64,000 bases of DNA from Phlegmacium glaucopus (taxonomy: Eukaryota; Basidiomycota; Agaricomycetes; Agaricales; Cortinariaceae): NCBI GenBank assembly GCA_015039465.1, contig MU130701.1, positions 156,169 through 220,168 of the forward strand, given 5' to 3'. Shown here piece after piece: positions 46,674 to 57,047 of this stretch. Under the pieces are notes generated by a model. It made no database searches. It was given only the letters and a program-made list of their open reading frames with translations, and was not told where the DNA came from. Numbering within the stretch: the stretch's first letter is position 1; the number at the start of each line of letters is the position of its first letter. The position numbers were made by a program, and so were the translations under genes.

Positions 46674-47740
46674 CCATCAGGAAAAATGACTTCTGCCCTA
46701 GGCTGTCCTGAAATGTCCTGGGGTGCCCCAGGCAGCTCAGGGCGCTCAGGTCAAGAGGTTGCCCTGGGGTGCAAGTTACCTATGTATGAAAAGTCTTAGG
46801 CTGTCCTTAAAATAACTACCGTTCCGGACTTTACCGTTATATATTTACTTATCATAATGTAAAATATTTAGTTGGTACCACTCGGTAGTCCTTTTTACTA
46901 AAACCGGGATCCATCGGAACCCATTAAACAATCATAGTGTAGTGATGAGTCCTGTAGGGTCCTGTGGGGTCCTGTGGGGTCCTGTAGGATCTCGTCGTGT
47001 CCATTTTAAACTCACAATGTGTGAATAGGTTCCTGTGGAGTCCTGTTGGATCCTGTCGTATCTATTTCAAAACTCACAGTGGGTAAAAGAGTCCTGTGGA
47101 AATCACATAGGACCACGTAACTGGTAGACCTAATTTAGTGTAGTCCTCCGGGACCCTCAGGGAATCTTAAATACTTAAAACGATCTTTTAGAAATTGGCG
47201 GCGCAGGTCCTTTCATAAAACGTCAAAAGAGTTATTCCTCTCGACGATAATTATATTAAATTTGTATAAGTCCCAGGATTTTGTTAAGAGATGGTAGAAA
47301 TTTTTTAAAGGAAAAAACCTTAAATACATTAGATGGGACTGGGTCGTGGTATACGAACTTTAGTACGAATAGACACTAGTACACTGGTTACCAGACACGC
47401 GGTAGGTTTTCTATATATTTGGTGGGTGTTAAAACAAAAGAATAAAGGATGAAGGGGTCATAATATGATCATATAAATACATAGTGATAAAATAATAATA
47501 AAATAATGATCATATATACTACAAATCTTATTAACTTATATTAAAATAATAATAATAATAATAAGACAACACACTCTGGTGAGTTTATAGACCAAATATA
47601 TACAAAAGATCGTAGTCTAGGTTTCCCTGATTCCGACGGAGTCCTACGAGAGTCCAACGGAGTCCAACGAGAGTCCAACGGAGTCCTGTCGAGAGTCCAA
47701 CGGAGTCCAACGGGGAAAAAAAAAAAAAAAAAAAAAAAAA
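46674..47740. mobile_element. Small transposon with CCATCAGGAAAAATGA ends, mostly mirror-written
   Basis: The left end is CCATCAGGAAAAATGACTTC. The partner end is found only if the block 46808-47740 is read backwards: it then ends ...AAAATCATTTTTCCTGATGG, the inverse of the left end. Interior words such as CTAGGCTGTCCTG, GGGTGTCCTGGGG and CAACCTGAGG are iterated. After mirroring, the host tandem repeat resumes right after this end (CTCACCATGGTTGATTTATA). Length is about 990 bp; no coding capacity; superfamily unknown. Confidence 0.7.
46808..47740. other. Mirror-written block 3 (reversed, not complemented)
   Basis: Read right to left without complementing, the left end of this block gives GTTGATTTATAAAATGTAAT and CCTTGCCATCAATAAAA, matching the host tandem repeat units at 46550-46620, and joins smoothly to 47741. 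The transposon end inside (window 46884-46908) likewise only makes sense in mirror reading. The right edge is a run of 26 A. Any gene call inside, for example a minus-strand frame at 47541-47762, is meaningless as printed. Confidence 0.8.
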
Positions 47741-48229
47741 TGTACTTGCTTCCGTTAATCAATGTAGATCATGCTTCCTGGCAACTGATCAATAAAATGT
47801 AAATTATACATTGTCAATGTTTGTATTTGCCTCTCCGCAAGGTGCACATTATACATAAATTTAGGGCCTGTAGATTTCATCCAGGTAAGTATTGATATCA
47901 CCAATGAAAGTCTTCAATGAAAGTCTATCATAATTGTTGCATCTAAGTCTCCCATGTCCAAAAGCTTCCCATGCAAACCAGACCACTCCTGTTCACAATG
48001 AAGACACATAACCTCTTGAACGCTATAAATCATTGTTTGTGTTGTTATAAAACACCAACCAGAGAGCAGTGGACCAAGAGACTCCCTGTTGTTCGTTTAG
48101 GGAAGGTATAACCTTGACTTATAACACACTTGAAAGGTGATTGAGGGTGTACTTTACACTCCCCCACATTGTCCAGTGGACTCTGGCCAGACTCCACTGG
48201 ATTCCACCAGACTCTGCTAAGATGTCCAC
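47741..48229. other. Noncoding, with a possible transposon end near 48153
   Basis: No gene. Host-repeat-like words (GATCAATAAAATGTAAATTATACA) continue to about 47850. A CTTTACACTCCCCCACATT motif at 48152-48170 is the inverse of AATGTGGGGGACTGTAAAG ending at 50702. Between 48170 and 48225 there are CCAGTGGACTCTGG/CCACTGGATTCC words typical of small nonautonomous elements. Confidence 0.45.
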
Positions 48230-48558
48230 TGTTAGGGAACGTAAGGACCTGGGAACCAAGTTGAATTCTAAGGTGGTTATCTTCGATAACCACCTTACAC
48301 CTATATACTACAAGCATGTGAGCCAATACGACTATATACGGCTAGGACATAATAGAAGGTAGGGTGCGTGTGATAAGTACGAGAATAGAAACTGACATCT
48401 CACAATGTCATCGGCGAAGTGTCAACTACTACAACAATAAGAGGGAGTCTGTAAAGGGTAGGACGGGGAATGTGGCGAGTGATACAATTGTAGAGTGAAA
48501 GTGAAAGTATGAGTAGCTAAGCATAACTAGGGGCGGACACAATGAGTGTCCCCTAACA
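48230..48558. mobile_element. Solo LTR, 329 bp
   Basis: Begins TGTTAGGGAACGTAAGG and ends GAGTGTCCCCTAACA, with TG...CA ends and an 8-bp inverted terminus TGTTAGGG/CCCTAACA. Flanked by the perfect 5-bp duplication TCCAC (48225-48229 and 48559-48563). Its ends resemble those of the solo LTR at 51829-52241, so both may come from related LTR families. Confidence 0.88.
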
Positions 48559-48563
48559 TCCAC

Positions 48564-48950
48564 CGGACTTTCACCGGACTTTTAACAGATTTTATGTATA
48601 TACAATTTGTTTATTATTTCTGCACCATCACCTCCATCACTATTAGTATATACAATTTACTTATTTTTATTTACTCAGTACCAAGTCAATTCATGCTAAC
48701 TCATATTCAATCACTACTAATTCACTGAATTTTCATAATTTTTTTTAATAAGACTTAAGATTAAAATTAAAATCAATTAATTATCCCTTGTGAGGGGATA
48801 GGTCACTAATACATTGGAAATACAAAATTATAATTAATAAAAAATATATTAGGGGGAGGGGGTGTCAAAACGAAGTGGTAGGTGTGGAAACGGGTGCTAA
48901 ACGGGTGCTAAATGTGGAAGGTGGCCAAAACAGGTGGGTAGGTCGTTGAA
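48564..48950. other. AT-rich noncoding stretch
   Basis: No gene. Words TTCACCGGACTTTTAACAG continue the element interrupted by the solo LTR. The rest is TA-rich, then turns to G-rich words (GTGGTAGGTGTGGAAACGGG) that continue after the MITE at 49518. Confidence 0.5.
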
Positions 48951-48958
48951 ATGGTGTG

Positions 48959-49509
48959 TAGTGATGGGCAGGGGTTTGGGAAACCCCTGGGGTACAAGGG
49001 TAAGGGTAAGGAGGGTCAGGGTCAGGGTACAGATTTTTTGACCCTTGAAAAACCCTTACCCTTCTGGAGGGGTCAGGGGATTTTCAGAAAATTTGAGTTA
49101 AACTCAGATATCCACAATGATCTAACTGTTGTGTATCTATAAAAATGACTTTAAATCAGAGAAAAAGAAAATCCAAAGAGGCCTCACTGCTTTCACAACA
49201 ATCAGTAGCCTAAAATACTAGCCAAACCCTCTCTATTTCATTTAAAATCTATTGCTAAACACCTTTAACACCCTGAACATGTTTTAAATAATAGCTACTT
49301 TGAAGGCTCCTTTGGATTACAAAGCTTGAGGAAGGATTTGGACCAAACCCTTGCACTAAACCCTGCTGGGGTTTCTTACCCTCCAACCCCTCAGAAACCC
49401 TTACCCTTACCCTCCAAAACCCTTACCCTCAGCCAAGGGTAAGGGTTTTTGGAGGGTAAGGGTAAGGGTCAGCCTAATCCCACCCTGGGGTTACCCTTGA
49501 CCATCACTA
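48959..49509. mobile_element. hAT-type MITE with GGGTAA-rich arms, 551 bp
   Basis: Starts TAGTGATGGGCAGGGGTTT and ends AACCCCAGGGTG-inverse ...CCTTGACCATCACTA. Flanked by a perfect 8-bp duplication ATGGTGTG (48951-48958 and 49510-49517), which is diagnostic for hAT. Both arms carry repeated AAGGGTAAGGGT or its inverse. The middle is AT-rich and noncoding. Confidence 0.9.
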
Positions 49510-49517
49510 ATGGTGTG

Positions 49518-50440
49518 GGCAGTGGGTGTAGGTGGTTGACATGGGCAGGTGGTGATTGATATGGGTTGGTGGTGGTCCAAAAGGGGGGTGGTTGGAATGG
49601 GGCCAAAATGGGTGGGTGGGTGGTCGATACAGGCACTTGGGGGCTGAAACGGGTGTGGGGGTGAAACAATGGTGTTGGTGGGTGGTTGAAATGGGCAACG
49701 ACAATGAGGCATCGTCATTGTCATCATAGCCTGTTGAAACAAAAAAAAAACCCCCGGTAAGGGGGGTTTGTCTCACTGTACTGTAAAATCAAACAAAAAC
49801 ACCCCCCCCCAGTGAGGGGGGGTTGCCATCATTGTCTGTTGTTGTTTGGTTGTTGGTTCGTCGAACATCATCATCATCATTCATTCATCATTTGTTGTTG
49901 TTTGGTTGTTTGTTTGTTGAATGTTGTCATCATCATTTGTTTGTTATTTGTTCATCATTTGGTCATTTGTTTGTCATTCAGTTGTTTGTGGTTTGAAATC
50001 TAAAAAAAAAACACTAAAAAAAACCCCCCCTGGTGAAACAGGGGGAGGGGGGGTGGTGATGGCAGTGTGTCAAGGCAGAGGTAATCTAGGGTAGTAATTA
50101 GTAAATTGAAATTAAAAATTAAAAAAACAAACCAAATACCCCCCCCCCAGTGAGGAGGGAGTATCATTGTTGTTGTTCATTGTCACCTGTTGTTGTCACC
50201 CATTGTTGTTGTTGTTGTTTGTCATTGTCATTGTTGTTTGTTGTTGTTGTTGTTGTCTGTCTTCGTCGTGGTGGTTGGTGGTTACGGGTTATTTGTTGTG
50301 GTTGTGTGCTTGTTATTGTGGGTCACATGTGGTCATGTGACCAACTTGTGGGCTGAACAAAACACAAGATTTGGATGGCAATATGACATTGCAACCATAT
50401 ATTAATGAATAATATTAATTCTACTATTAGTACATTTTTA
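49518..50440. repeat. Low-complexity region with four C-run/G-run hairpins
   Basis: Four hairpins pair a C run with a G run across a short loop: 49751-49766 (loop GGTAA), 49802-49822 (loop AGTGA), 50024-50053 (loop near TGGTGAAACA) and 50139-50160 (loop AGTGA). Each is followed by TTG/CAT-type trinucleotide-like runs (CATCATCATCATCATTCATT, GTTGTTGTTGTTGTTTGTC). Frames through these runs code for low-complexity peptides and are not genes. 49518-49740 is an imperfect GGTGGT/GGGTG array. Confidence 0.7.
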
Positions 50441-50705
50441 AATATTACTAGTGGTTGAGTCTGGTGCTGTCCACTGACTGTCTGTTGGACTTCATTGGCC
50501 CAATTCCGGTGATTGTCCACTTGGAATGTCTGTTGGTACTGTCCAGTGGACTAATTATCCGACCAGACAAACAGTGGAATTGCCATTGGACAGTCTCCAG
50601 AAAAAAACACCTATTTTCACCAGTGAAAATTTGGTGTTTTCTGGAGATTTTCTGGTGACAGTCCACCCAAAGTCTGCCCAGAAAATGTGGGGGACTGTAA
50701 AGACC
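50441..50705. mobile_element. Likely end of a nonautonomous transposon
   Basis: The segment ends in AATGTGGGGGACTGTAAAG, the inverse of the motif at 48152-48170, and contains an internal palindrome TCTCCAGAAAAAAACACC / GGTGTTTTCTGGAGA around 50595-50650 and TGTCCACT/AGTGGAC words. The KDZ pseudogene stops at this point. Either this is a separate MITE or, with the 48.15-kb end, the bracket of a 2.55-kb element. No target duplication is clear. Confidence 0.35.
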
Positions 50706-53700
50706 TCGTTGATTCTGATGCCTTGACTATATCATCGCGTAGTTTGCCTGTGCCATTGGTGGTGGCTCTCGTAACTCTCGCATTTGACCCTGTTGGTGGG
50801 GTGGGCATCTCTTTGGTATGTGTGTAGATATTGAATGGAATATTGCTTTATTGTATAGCTACTCTAGTTGCTGCTGTCCACGCAAACCTTGAGACTGTAT
50901 TCCAGCTTTGCCAAGCATGGGAAATAGTGGTAAGGTGATGGTTACGGATCAACAAGCCCCCCTTCCATGATTTTTGCCTGCTGTAGACTTGTTGAATGTG
51001 GACCCAACTTGGCGGCGTCTCGTGCATGACAACGTCTGGACAAGTAAGAAATTACAAGCTAAGGAAATAAGTAGCAACCACTTACTGAAGATCCCTCCAG
51101 TTCAAGGCCCTGGTAAATTAGCATGCTAGACGAGATGTCACTGTGTAATGCAAGCTGAGTTCCAGACACAATCCTGTCAGTGTCCTCTTATGCCAGTTGA
51201 AGTCGGATGTCAGCCTCAGAAATCACTAAACGACAACATGGGCACATAAAGGACAGCAATGTAATTAGGAACAAACCTTTTTGTGAATCCAAGAAAGGAT
51301 TGACCTGAGACCTATCTTGCTCCCACGTCCGACAGAGCTTGGTCCATGCTTCAGTAGATGACATAGGGAGAGCGGCATTGAATTCAATAAAAGCCTCAAT
51401 GTGTTCTTGACGTTTGACAATGGCCTCCTCAGACTTTTGGATAAAGGTCTCAGCTAAGGAAAACAATGTCAAATTGCAATGATCCTGAGAAATTCTATCT
51501 TACCCATCTTTGTAATTTTATTCCAGTTGTAATCCCCAAAATGATCATCAAGAGCATCACAGTGAAAGGACTACTCAGGGATGATAGAGAAAATAGGACT
51601 TTTGGAGATATAAAATCTCTACTCAATCTTATACTCAATCAACTCTGTGTAAAAGATGAATTCGGGTTTCCTGGAAAGTTTAACTGTTCCAAAATTAAGA
51701 AATTCAATTCAATTGGTGCAACACAGAAAACCAATGATTTGGATCAATTTTAAAGTGTGATCAAACTTTTGAATAAGTTTTGCAACCAGGTTATGAGACC
51801 ATTGGCAGGCTATGTCATAGGATACAATTGTCAGGGCAACTACGATGCTGACTTAGTCAAGCTAGCAGGGGATCCAAAGTTAATAATATTTCAGAAAAGA
51901 TATCTACAAGTGACTTACCTAGCAGGGGATCCAAAGAGGAAAGGATGGGGATCCCTGCTAGGCTGGGGGTATTTAAGTACTAATATGGACATAATGGAGA
52001 TATAAAATAAATAAAGGAATGATATGATAATAATTAATTAATTAAATAAGAAGTGGTGTGATGTGAAAAATAGAAATAAAAGATGGAGCGAACCAGAGGA
52101 TTGGAGTCGGAACGGAATTACAGGGTTCCGGAGTAAACCGGTGACGGAAGTGGAGTTGGACAGAAGGTTGGAGGTCATCGGAAAGGCGGGATGTATGATT
52201 CTGAGGTTGAGGTTTGGGTTGAAATCAGGTGTCCCCTAACAACAATGAGATGACTGGGGATGTTTTTTAAGCTAGACAAGAAGAACTAATCCATGTTGAC
52301 ATATCTGGAATGAACATTAGTAAGAATGGCTATGCAATAAGTAGCGCCACGTACCGCTCTCCTTTCTGCAAGTCCCCAACAGCATTTGGTTGCTTCATGT
52401 CATGATGACTGCATTCAGTTGTTCCTAGTCCACTAGCAGCCGTTCCCTTGCTGCCGTGCATACTGGCTGATTTGATGGCGTCATGGTTGTTGCAAGTGCT
52501 CTTGTCATCAGGAACTTTGTTGTTGTACTCAAGGAGATATTCCTTGAACTTCTTTTCTTCAACAATGTAGGCATAGCCATGGTTCAGACCAGGATCCCGT
52601 CCATCACTAGAAACATTCATGTGTTTGAGCTGGAAGTTCATGTCAAGGCCAACAAATATGGAATATAGCCACCTTAAAATAAGTAAGGCAGCATACAGTT
52701 CAAGCATAGTAAACATACTGCTTTGGCTGATCCTTCTAATTGCTGGGTAAGTTCTTCCCTGGGATGGGACAGGCTGGGCAAAGCACTGCGCATTCACCTT
52801 CCTGGGTACCCTTAACTCCTGTTGGGTCATGTCCTTGACCAAACATTTTCAGGAGGCGGACATGTCGCCACTCTCGCATGATACAAAGGAATGCGAGGTA
52901 ACAATCCTAGAGTTATTATTCAGCAAATTCCATAAAAAAAATTGGGTAATGTCATACTGGAGGGGGTGATGTTCCAGTGTTGTCCATTCTCCTTGCTAGT
53001 GATCAATAGAATTCAAATGCTGATATCTTTGAGGTAAATGACAGCAATTGAAAGGTCTCTAGAACATCAAACATAGCAGCAGTCTTAGGCTCGGTCACAG
53101 TTGCTGGGAAAAGTCAAAAGTGAAGAAGTTGGATGGTTTTTGGGAGGGATTGCTGACAGCCATAATAGCTTAGAGTGACTTGGTGAATTCCATTGGCGGC
53201 AACAATAGTAAAATCATCATTGAAGGTCCTTTCAGGCAATGGGTATATCTTGTCAGCGTGTCCTAACTGGATACAAACTCCTAAGTCCTTTAGAGGTACC
53301 CTGACAAAATGACTACCATTCCACTTCTATCTTTTTGTTAGATATAACCGTCCTCCAAAAATCAGAAGACCTACCTGGATCTGATGGAATGGGAGAGATA
53401 AATGAGCAGCCAAATAACAGTTGACACAGAACAGTTGTACATTGAGACAGTCCATGCAACAGAAGGTAGGGGCAGGTGAAGAACAATTGATCTCAGCGCA
53501 GGTAGTCTGAAGAGCAGCATCAGTGCGGCCTTCTAATCTTAATATCTCCTCAACATAATTGTCAATTTCTGGAACCCAGCATAGAAGAGGATGGTCCTGA
53601 GGTAAAAAATCAGGTAAGAAAGCTAAGAAGACGAAGCAAACTCACAGCTTGAGTCTGTCGCTTCTTGGTTTTCTGACCCCCCTCAAGGTCCTCATGGAAT

Positions 53701-54025
53701 GTTCATTGTCATAATTGGCATTGGCATCCTGACTGTTGTCATTGTCTAGGATGCTATCTAGCTTTGGTGTTGTGGGAGAATTTACTGGGAGGGAAGGACA
53801 ATCCAAGTAGGAACAGATAGTGCATGCGTTCCTTTTGTAATGTGTGTGTAACTCTTGACATGGACAGTTTGGTTGTGGAGTAGATTGGTTGTATTTGTCC
53901 ATTTCAATCGGATGCCCACAGTGTTTGTTTGAGGCCATGTGAGGTTTCGGGATGTTGTTACGGATCTGAGACCTCCATTGATCATCATTTGATAATAATT
54001 TTTGCACAGATGTCTGCAAAATCAT
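50706..54025 (-). pseudogene. KDZ transposase with CxC cysteine cluster, decayed
   Basis: Reads right to left. N-terminal to C-terminal: EIDNYVEEILRLEGRTDAAL, the CxC-type cluster TTCAEINC...CCMDCLNVQLFCVNC, WNGSHFVRVPLKDLGVCIQL, ANGIHQVTLSYYGCQQ, EPKTAAMFDVLETFQLLSF, GECAVLCPACPIPGKNLP, LDMNFQLKHMNVSSDGRDPG, GYAYIVEEKKFKEYLLEY, VGDLQKGERYV, then VSYDIACQWSHNLVAK, ALDDHFGDYNWNKI, FIQKSEEAIVKRQEHIEAF and EQDRSQVNPFLDSQK. These match the KDZ (Kyakuja-Dileera-Zisupton) transposases abundant in agaricomycetes. Stops and frame changes are frequent, about 60 residues before ALDDHFGD are missing, and a solo LTR (51829-52241) splits the gene before VSYDIACQW. The C-terminus is lost at about 50706. 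Not functional. Confidence 0.85.
51829..52241. mobile_element. Solo LTR inserted in the KDZ gene, 413 bp
   Basis: Starts TGTCAGGGCAACTACG and ends AGGTGTCCCCTAACA, flanked by the perfect 5-bp duplication ACAAT (51824-51828 and 52242-52246). The KDZ frame continues across it (ISLLL | VSYDIACQW), which confirms the limits. The interior has GCAGGGGATCC repeated three times, and GGAGTCGGAACGG/GGTTCCGG words resembling the inverse of words in the LTR at 8551-9144. Confidence 0.9.
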
Positions 54026-54428
54026 TAAGTCCTCTAGAAAGAGGTTGTCTTTACAAGAGACTACCTCACTGAATTTTCCTGTAAATAGGACTATTGAACT
54101 CTCAAAAATTCTAGCTTTGTATCAATATGTATATTTCATCCCATATATGACTCGGGAATAAAGGTCAGACAATGCACTTTAACCAGAACTGTAGGCGGTT
54201 GTTTATTACTTAGTCGACTACAATGGGTCCTGGTCAGCCTCACATTTACCACATATCTGAAGCAAAGGGCTGAAGCTAATTGAGCTAAAAGCAAAAGACA
54301 TTATCAAACATGGGTTCAAACATTTATAATCTTGATCCTTTTTCAGAGAAATAACAAAGTTGTAGAAACAAGTCTTCAATCAATAGGCAGCGATGCAAAA
54401 AAATTTCAAAAAATGATCATAGTTAATT
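54026..54428. other. Noncoding upstream of the KDZ remnant
   Basis: No gene is supported. It may contain lost 5' exons of the minus-strand KDZ gene, but I see no motif. Confidence 0.4.
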
Positions 54429-54857
54429 TTGTTGGCCAGTAATGTTGCATCGGCACCAATTCCACCAAAAGTTCAATTGGCAACCGAGAGTGGGATTGCT
54501 TCCTGGATGGAGTGCACAAACAGTGTGCGCAGACAATTGAATAAAATCACACAAAATGCTCCTGTTGTTTTTGCCGACCAGATCAGTGCCCAGTTCCTGG
54601 CCAACAACAATAAGGATCTAATTCATAACCATGTTATTAACCTCAGCAAACTTCAAAAGCTCATTTACAAATATCAGAATGAAATCTACACTTTGGGCGG
54701 TATATGTGAAGAGTACCATCAAGTGGACATAATTGTCAAGGATGTCTGCAAGGTTTTTGGCTGGATAGAGGAGTTGTTATGTTATGCAATGGTTGACAGT
54801 GACAAATTCAGGAGGTTTTACGAGATGCACAATTTCATGTATCAGACAGATGGTTGA
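54429..54857 (+). CDS. Unrecognised 142-codon open frame
   Basis: The frame opens in the middle of coding-like sequence (the first codon is TTG, so the true start is unknown) and ends at 54857. The peptide contains CTNSVRRQLNKITQNAPVVF, NHVINLSKLQKLIYKYQNEI and VKDVCKVFGWIEELLCYAMV, with a balanced composition typical of a helical soluble protein. I do not recognise a family. It is likely an exon of a decayed gene next to the KDZ transposase. TTG start, missing 5' end and no downstream partner exon lower confidence. Confidence 0.35.
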   Translation: MLASNVASAPIPPKVQLATESGIASWMECTNSVRRQLNKITQNAPVVFADQISAQFLANNNKDLIHNHVINLSKLQKLIYKYQNEIYTLGGICEEYHQVDIIVKDVCKVFGWIEELLCYAMVDSDKFRRFYEMHNFMYQTDG

Positions 54858-55129
54858 CAGAATTTGAACCAAATTTTATTGATGAATTGAAAATGATAAC
54901 AACTAGTAATCATATTCCCTGTACACGCAGTCGTAGTGTCAGACCTCACCATCATCCATTCATACCAAACCTACCCTCACAGTTGCATTTGTCAAACTCA
55001 ACACAATCCCTTCCATACAGATGGGCATTGCATTCAGCAAGAATTATTGCTCTGTATTGAAAGGCCTCACTCTCGGCAAAATCAACATCAACATCTTTGG
55101 CATTGAGAACCTGAGCACTACCAGAGTCT

Positions 55130-55531
55130 GTTGGTTAGGATTAAGAACATTATCAGTGATGGAATAACAAAGACATACCATCTACCCCATCTAGGGCCGG
55201 TTCAGTCAGATTAAGAGAACCATCCAAGTTCACCCCTGTTTGGCTAGGATCAAGACCTCCATCAGTGATGAAAAAACGAGTACATACCACCCATCTCCAC
55301 TTGAGCCAAAGCAGTGACAATGATCTCAGTAACACACTCATCTAAACAAAAAAAATTGATCAGACGATGAAGACAAATTTTTAGTAAAAAAGGAACTCAC
55401 TGTCCATAGGGGATAAACCTGGCTCAGGGTCCAAGTGGGCTCTCACACCAAGCTGGCGGAAGGCATGAACAATGTCCACAAACATCTGTGTGACTGTGTT
55501 GATGCAAGCTAAGGTATTGGTTTCACTCATG
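55130..55531 (-). pseudogene. Unrecognised minus-strand gene start with a duplicated exon-intron piece
   Basis: On the minus strand an ATG at about 55531 opens MSETNTLACINTVTQMFVDI, VHAFRQLGVRAHLDPEPGLS and PMDS, followed by a probable intron to DECVTEIIVTALAQVEMGG. Downstream two direct copies about 110 bp apart (55130-55185 and 55240-55293) share AGGAT.AAGA, TCAGTGATG.AA and ACATACCA. The second copy has lost coding sense. It is divergent from the gene at 55696. Family unknown. Confidence 0.4.
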
Positions 55532-55695
55532 GGGTAATAATATCAGTGAATTTTTAAGGTAAACCATACTAGCTACTTATATGGAAAGTTTGGGGCTATA
55601 TAGTTTATTGGAAACCTCCAGGAAACTGTTGTGAGGCTCCCTGAGGCTTGAACAAGCTTAAGCTCATCATCCACACATCAAACACATTATTTTAG

Positions 55696-57047
55696 ATGCC
55701 AGCGCCATCCTGGGCAACACCCTTTCAGAAAGAATTCCTATTGGCTCGGCAGGTCAATTTCAGCCAAGCTCAAGCTGACAAAAAGCTCAGTACATTTTGG
55801 GCCGGACTCTACCATGATTTCTTTGTGAGAAGGCCTGACAAGGCATCTGAGTTAGTGGATGTCACTACTGGGGGTAAGCAGCCAGAAAAGAAGAAATGAA
55901 AGAAGAAGAATAAACAGTCCAATTTGCTGGTTGTTGAGCTTTCTCATGACAAATGGGTATCTACCTGGAAAAATGTGTTTATTTTGTTTCTATTGAGATT
56001 GAGGAATCTAATGGTTTAGCAGAATATCTATAATTGGTATAACAGCCACAGTCTCAATAAAGGATGGAGGTCAGGGAAAGTCGGCACGGTGAAAATCAGT
56101 ATTGCTCCATCTGCTTCACAACTCCCCACCGAATTACATATGTACTCAAAGTGATATTATGAGACACAAGTTAAGGATGCAGTTGATGCCAAGATTGGTG
56201 ATCAGAACATGGACTCCGAGAACAGGATTGCAATCATCAATAGATATCTAGCCAGAATCTACAGGAATGAGTCAGACAAGACCAAAGAAGAGATTTGTGG
56301 GGCACTGGAGGAGGAGAGGATCACAAAGGAGGTGGCAAAGGAAGCCAATTGAGCAATTGTCAATGTTAATGGAGAATTGAACACATCTGAGATCATCTTG
56401 TAAGATTTTGTCCTGATTATACATTGTTATGTAGAGCCCAAGTGGCTGTGCATGAAATGATACAAGACTTCCTGGAGGCTATGGAAAAGCGTACAACATG
56501 TTTTACAGTCCTAGGGGGAGGGTGTGATCCCACCAAAGAGGGAGAAATTTGAACAATTGGTATACATGTCAAAAAGAACACCTATGGCCAGACCTTCGCC
56601 AAGGCAAACCCTAGTTATCAAGATTATGTTTTAGCCCCATTCTCCACTTTCTTGCATTCAGTTTTCCATAAGTGATGTAATTATGGATAACTCAAGGTCA
56701 CTAATCTTTTATCTTCAGCAGAATCTGAATGCCATAAATTTAGCAATAATAAAGCTGATGACTCATGTGGTTCCTCACCCTCCGATGATGACTCGAGCAA
56801 TTCTATTCCTAATGCTGACCCACCATCTTTTGTTCTCCCAATCTCACCAGGCAACCCCCTTATTTTGGCATCAGGTCCTAATTCTGGCATTATTCATAAT
56901 GCCAATCCAGTCATTCTCCCCTCGACAATGTTCGTCTCTGACCCACCCTCTGTTGTTCTCCCAAGTTCAGGTCCAGTCATTCTCCCCTCGACAATGTCCG
57001 TCTCTGACCCACCCTCTGTTGTTCTCCCAATTTCACCAGTGATATGA
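55696..57047 (+). pseudogene. Agaricomycete repeat-family gene (WATxxQxxxL type), decayed
   Basis: Begins MPAPSWATPFQKEFLLARQV and NFSQAQADKKLSTFWAGLYH, the typical start of a repetitive agaricomycete family of unknown function. After stops it continues YETQVKDAVDAKIGDQNMDS, NRYLARIYRNESDKTKEEIC, then VAVHEMIQDFLEAMEKRTTC, FTVLGGGCDPTKEGEI*, KKNTYGQTFAKANPSYQDYV and LAPFSTFLHSVF. Several in-frame stops (after PEKKK, after KEAN, after GEI) mark it as dead. The end (56700-57047) is Ser/Pro-rich with a 66-bp in-frame duplication encoding SDPPSVVLP..GPVILPSTM. The family usually follows or accompanies the type seen at 3677-6484. Confidence 0.5.

Noticed and set aside
47541..47762. Minus-strand frame with repeated SRWTPLDSRRTP peptide
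   Set aside because: Lies in mirror-written repeat; the peptide is an artefact of iterated GTCCAACGGA words and the A run.
49000..49470. Interstitial telomere repeat
   Set aside because: The unit is AAGGGT with TA spacing inside a bounded hAT MITE, not an array of the fungal telomere unit TTAGGG.
49469..49776. Minus-strand frames rich in Pro/His/Thr
   Set aside because: By-products of the GGTGGT/GGGTG low-complexity array.
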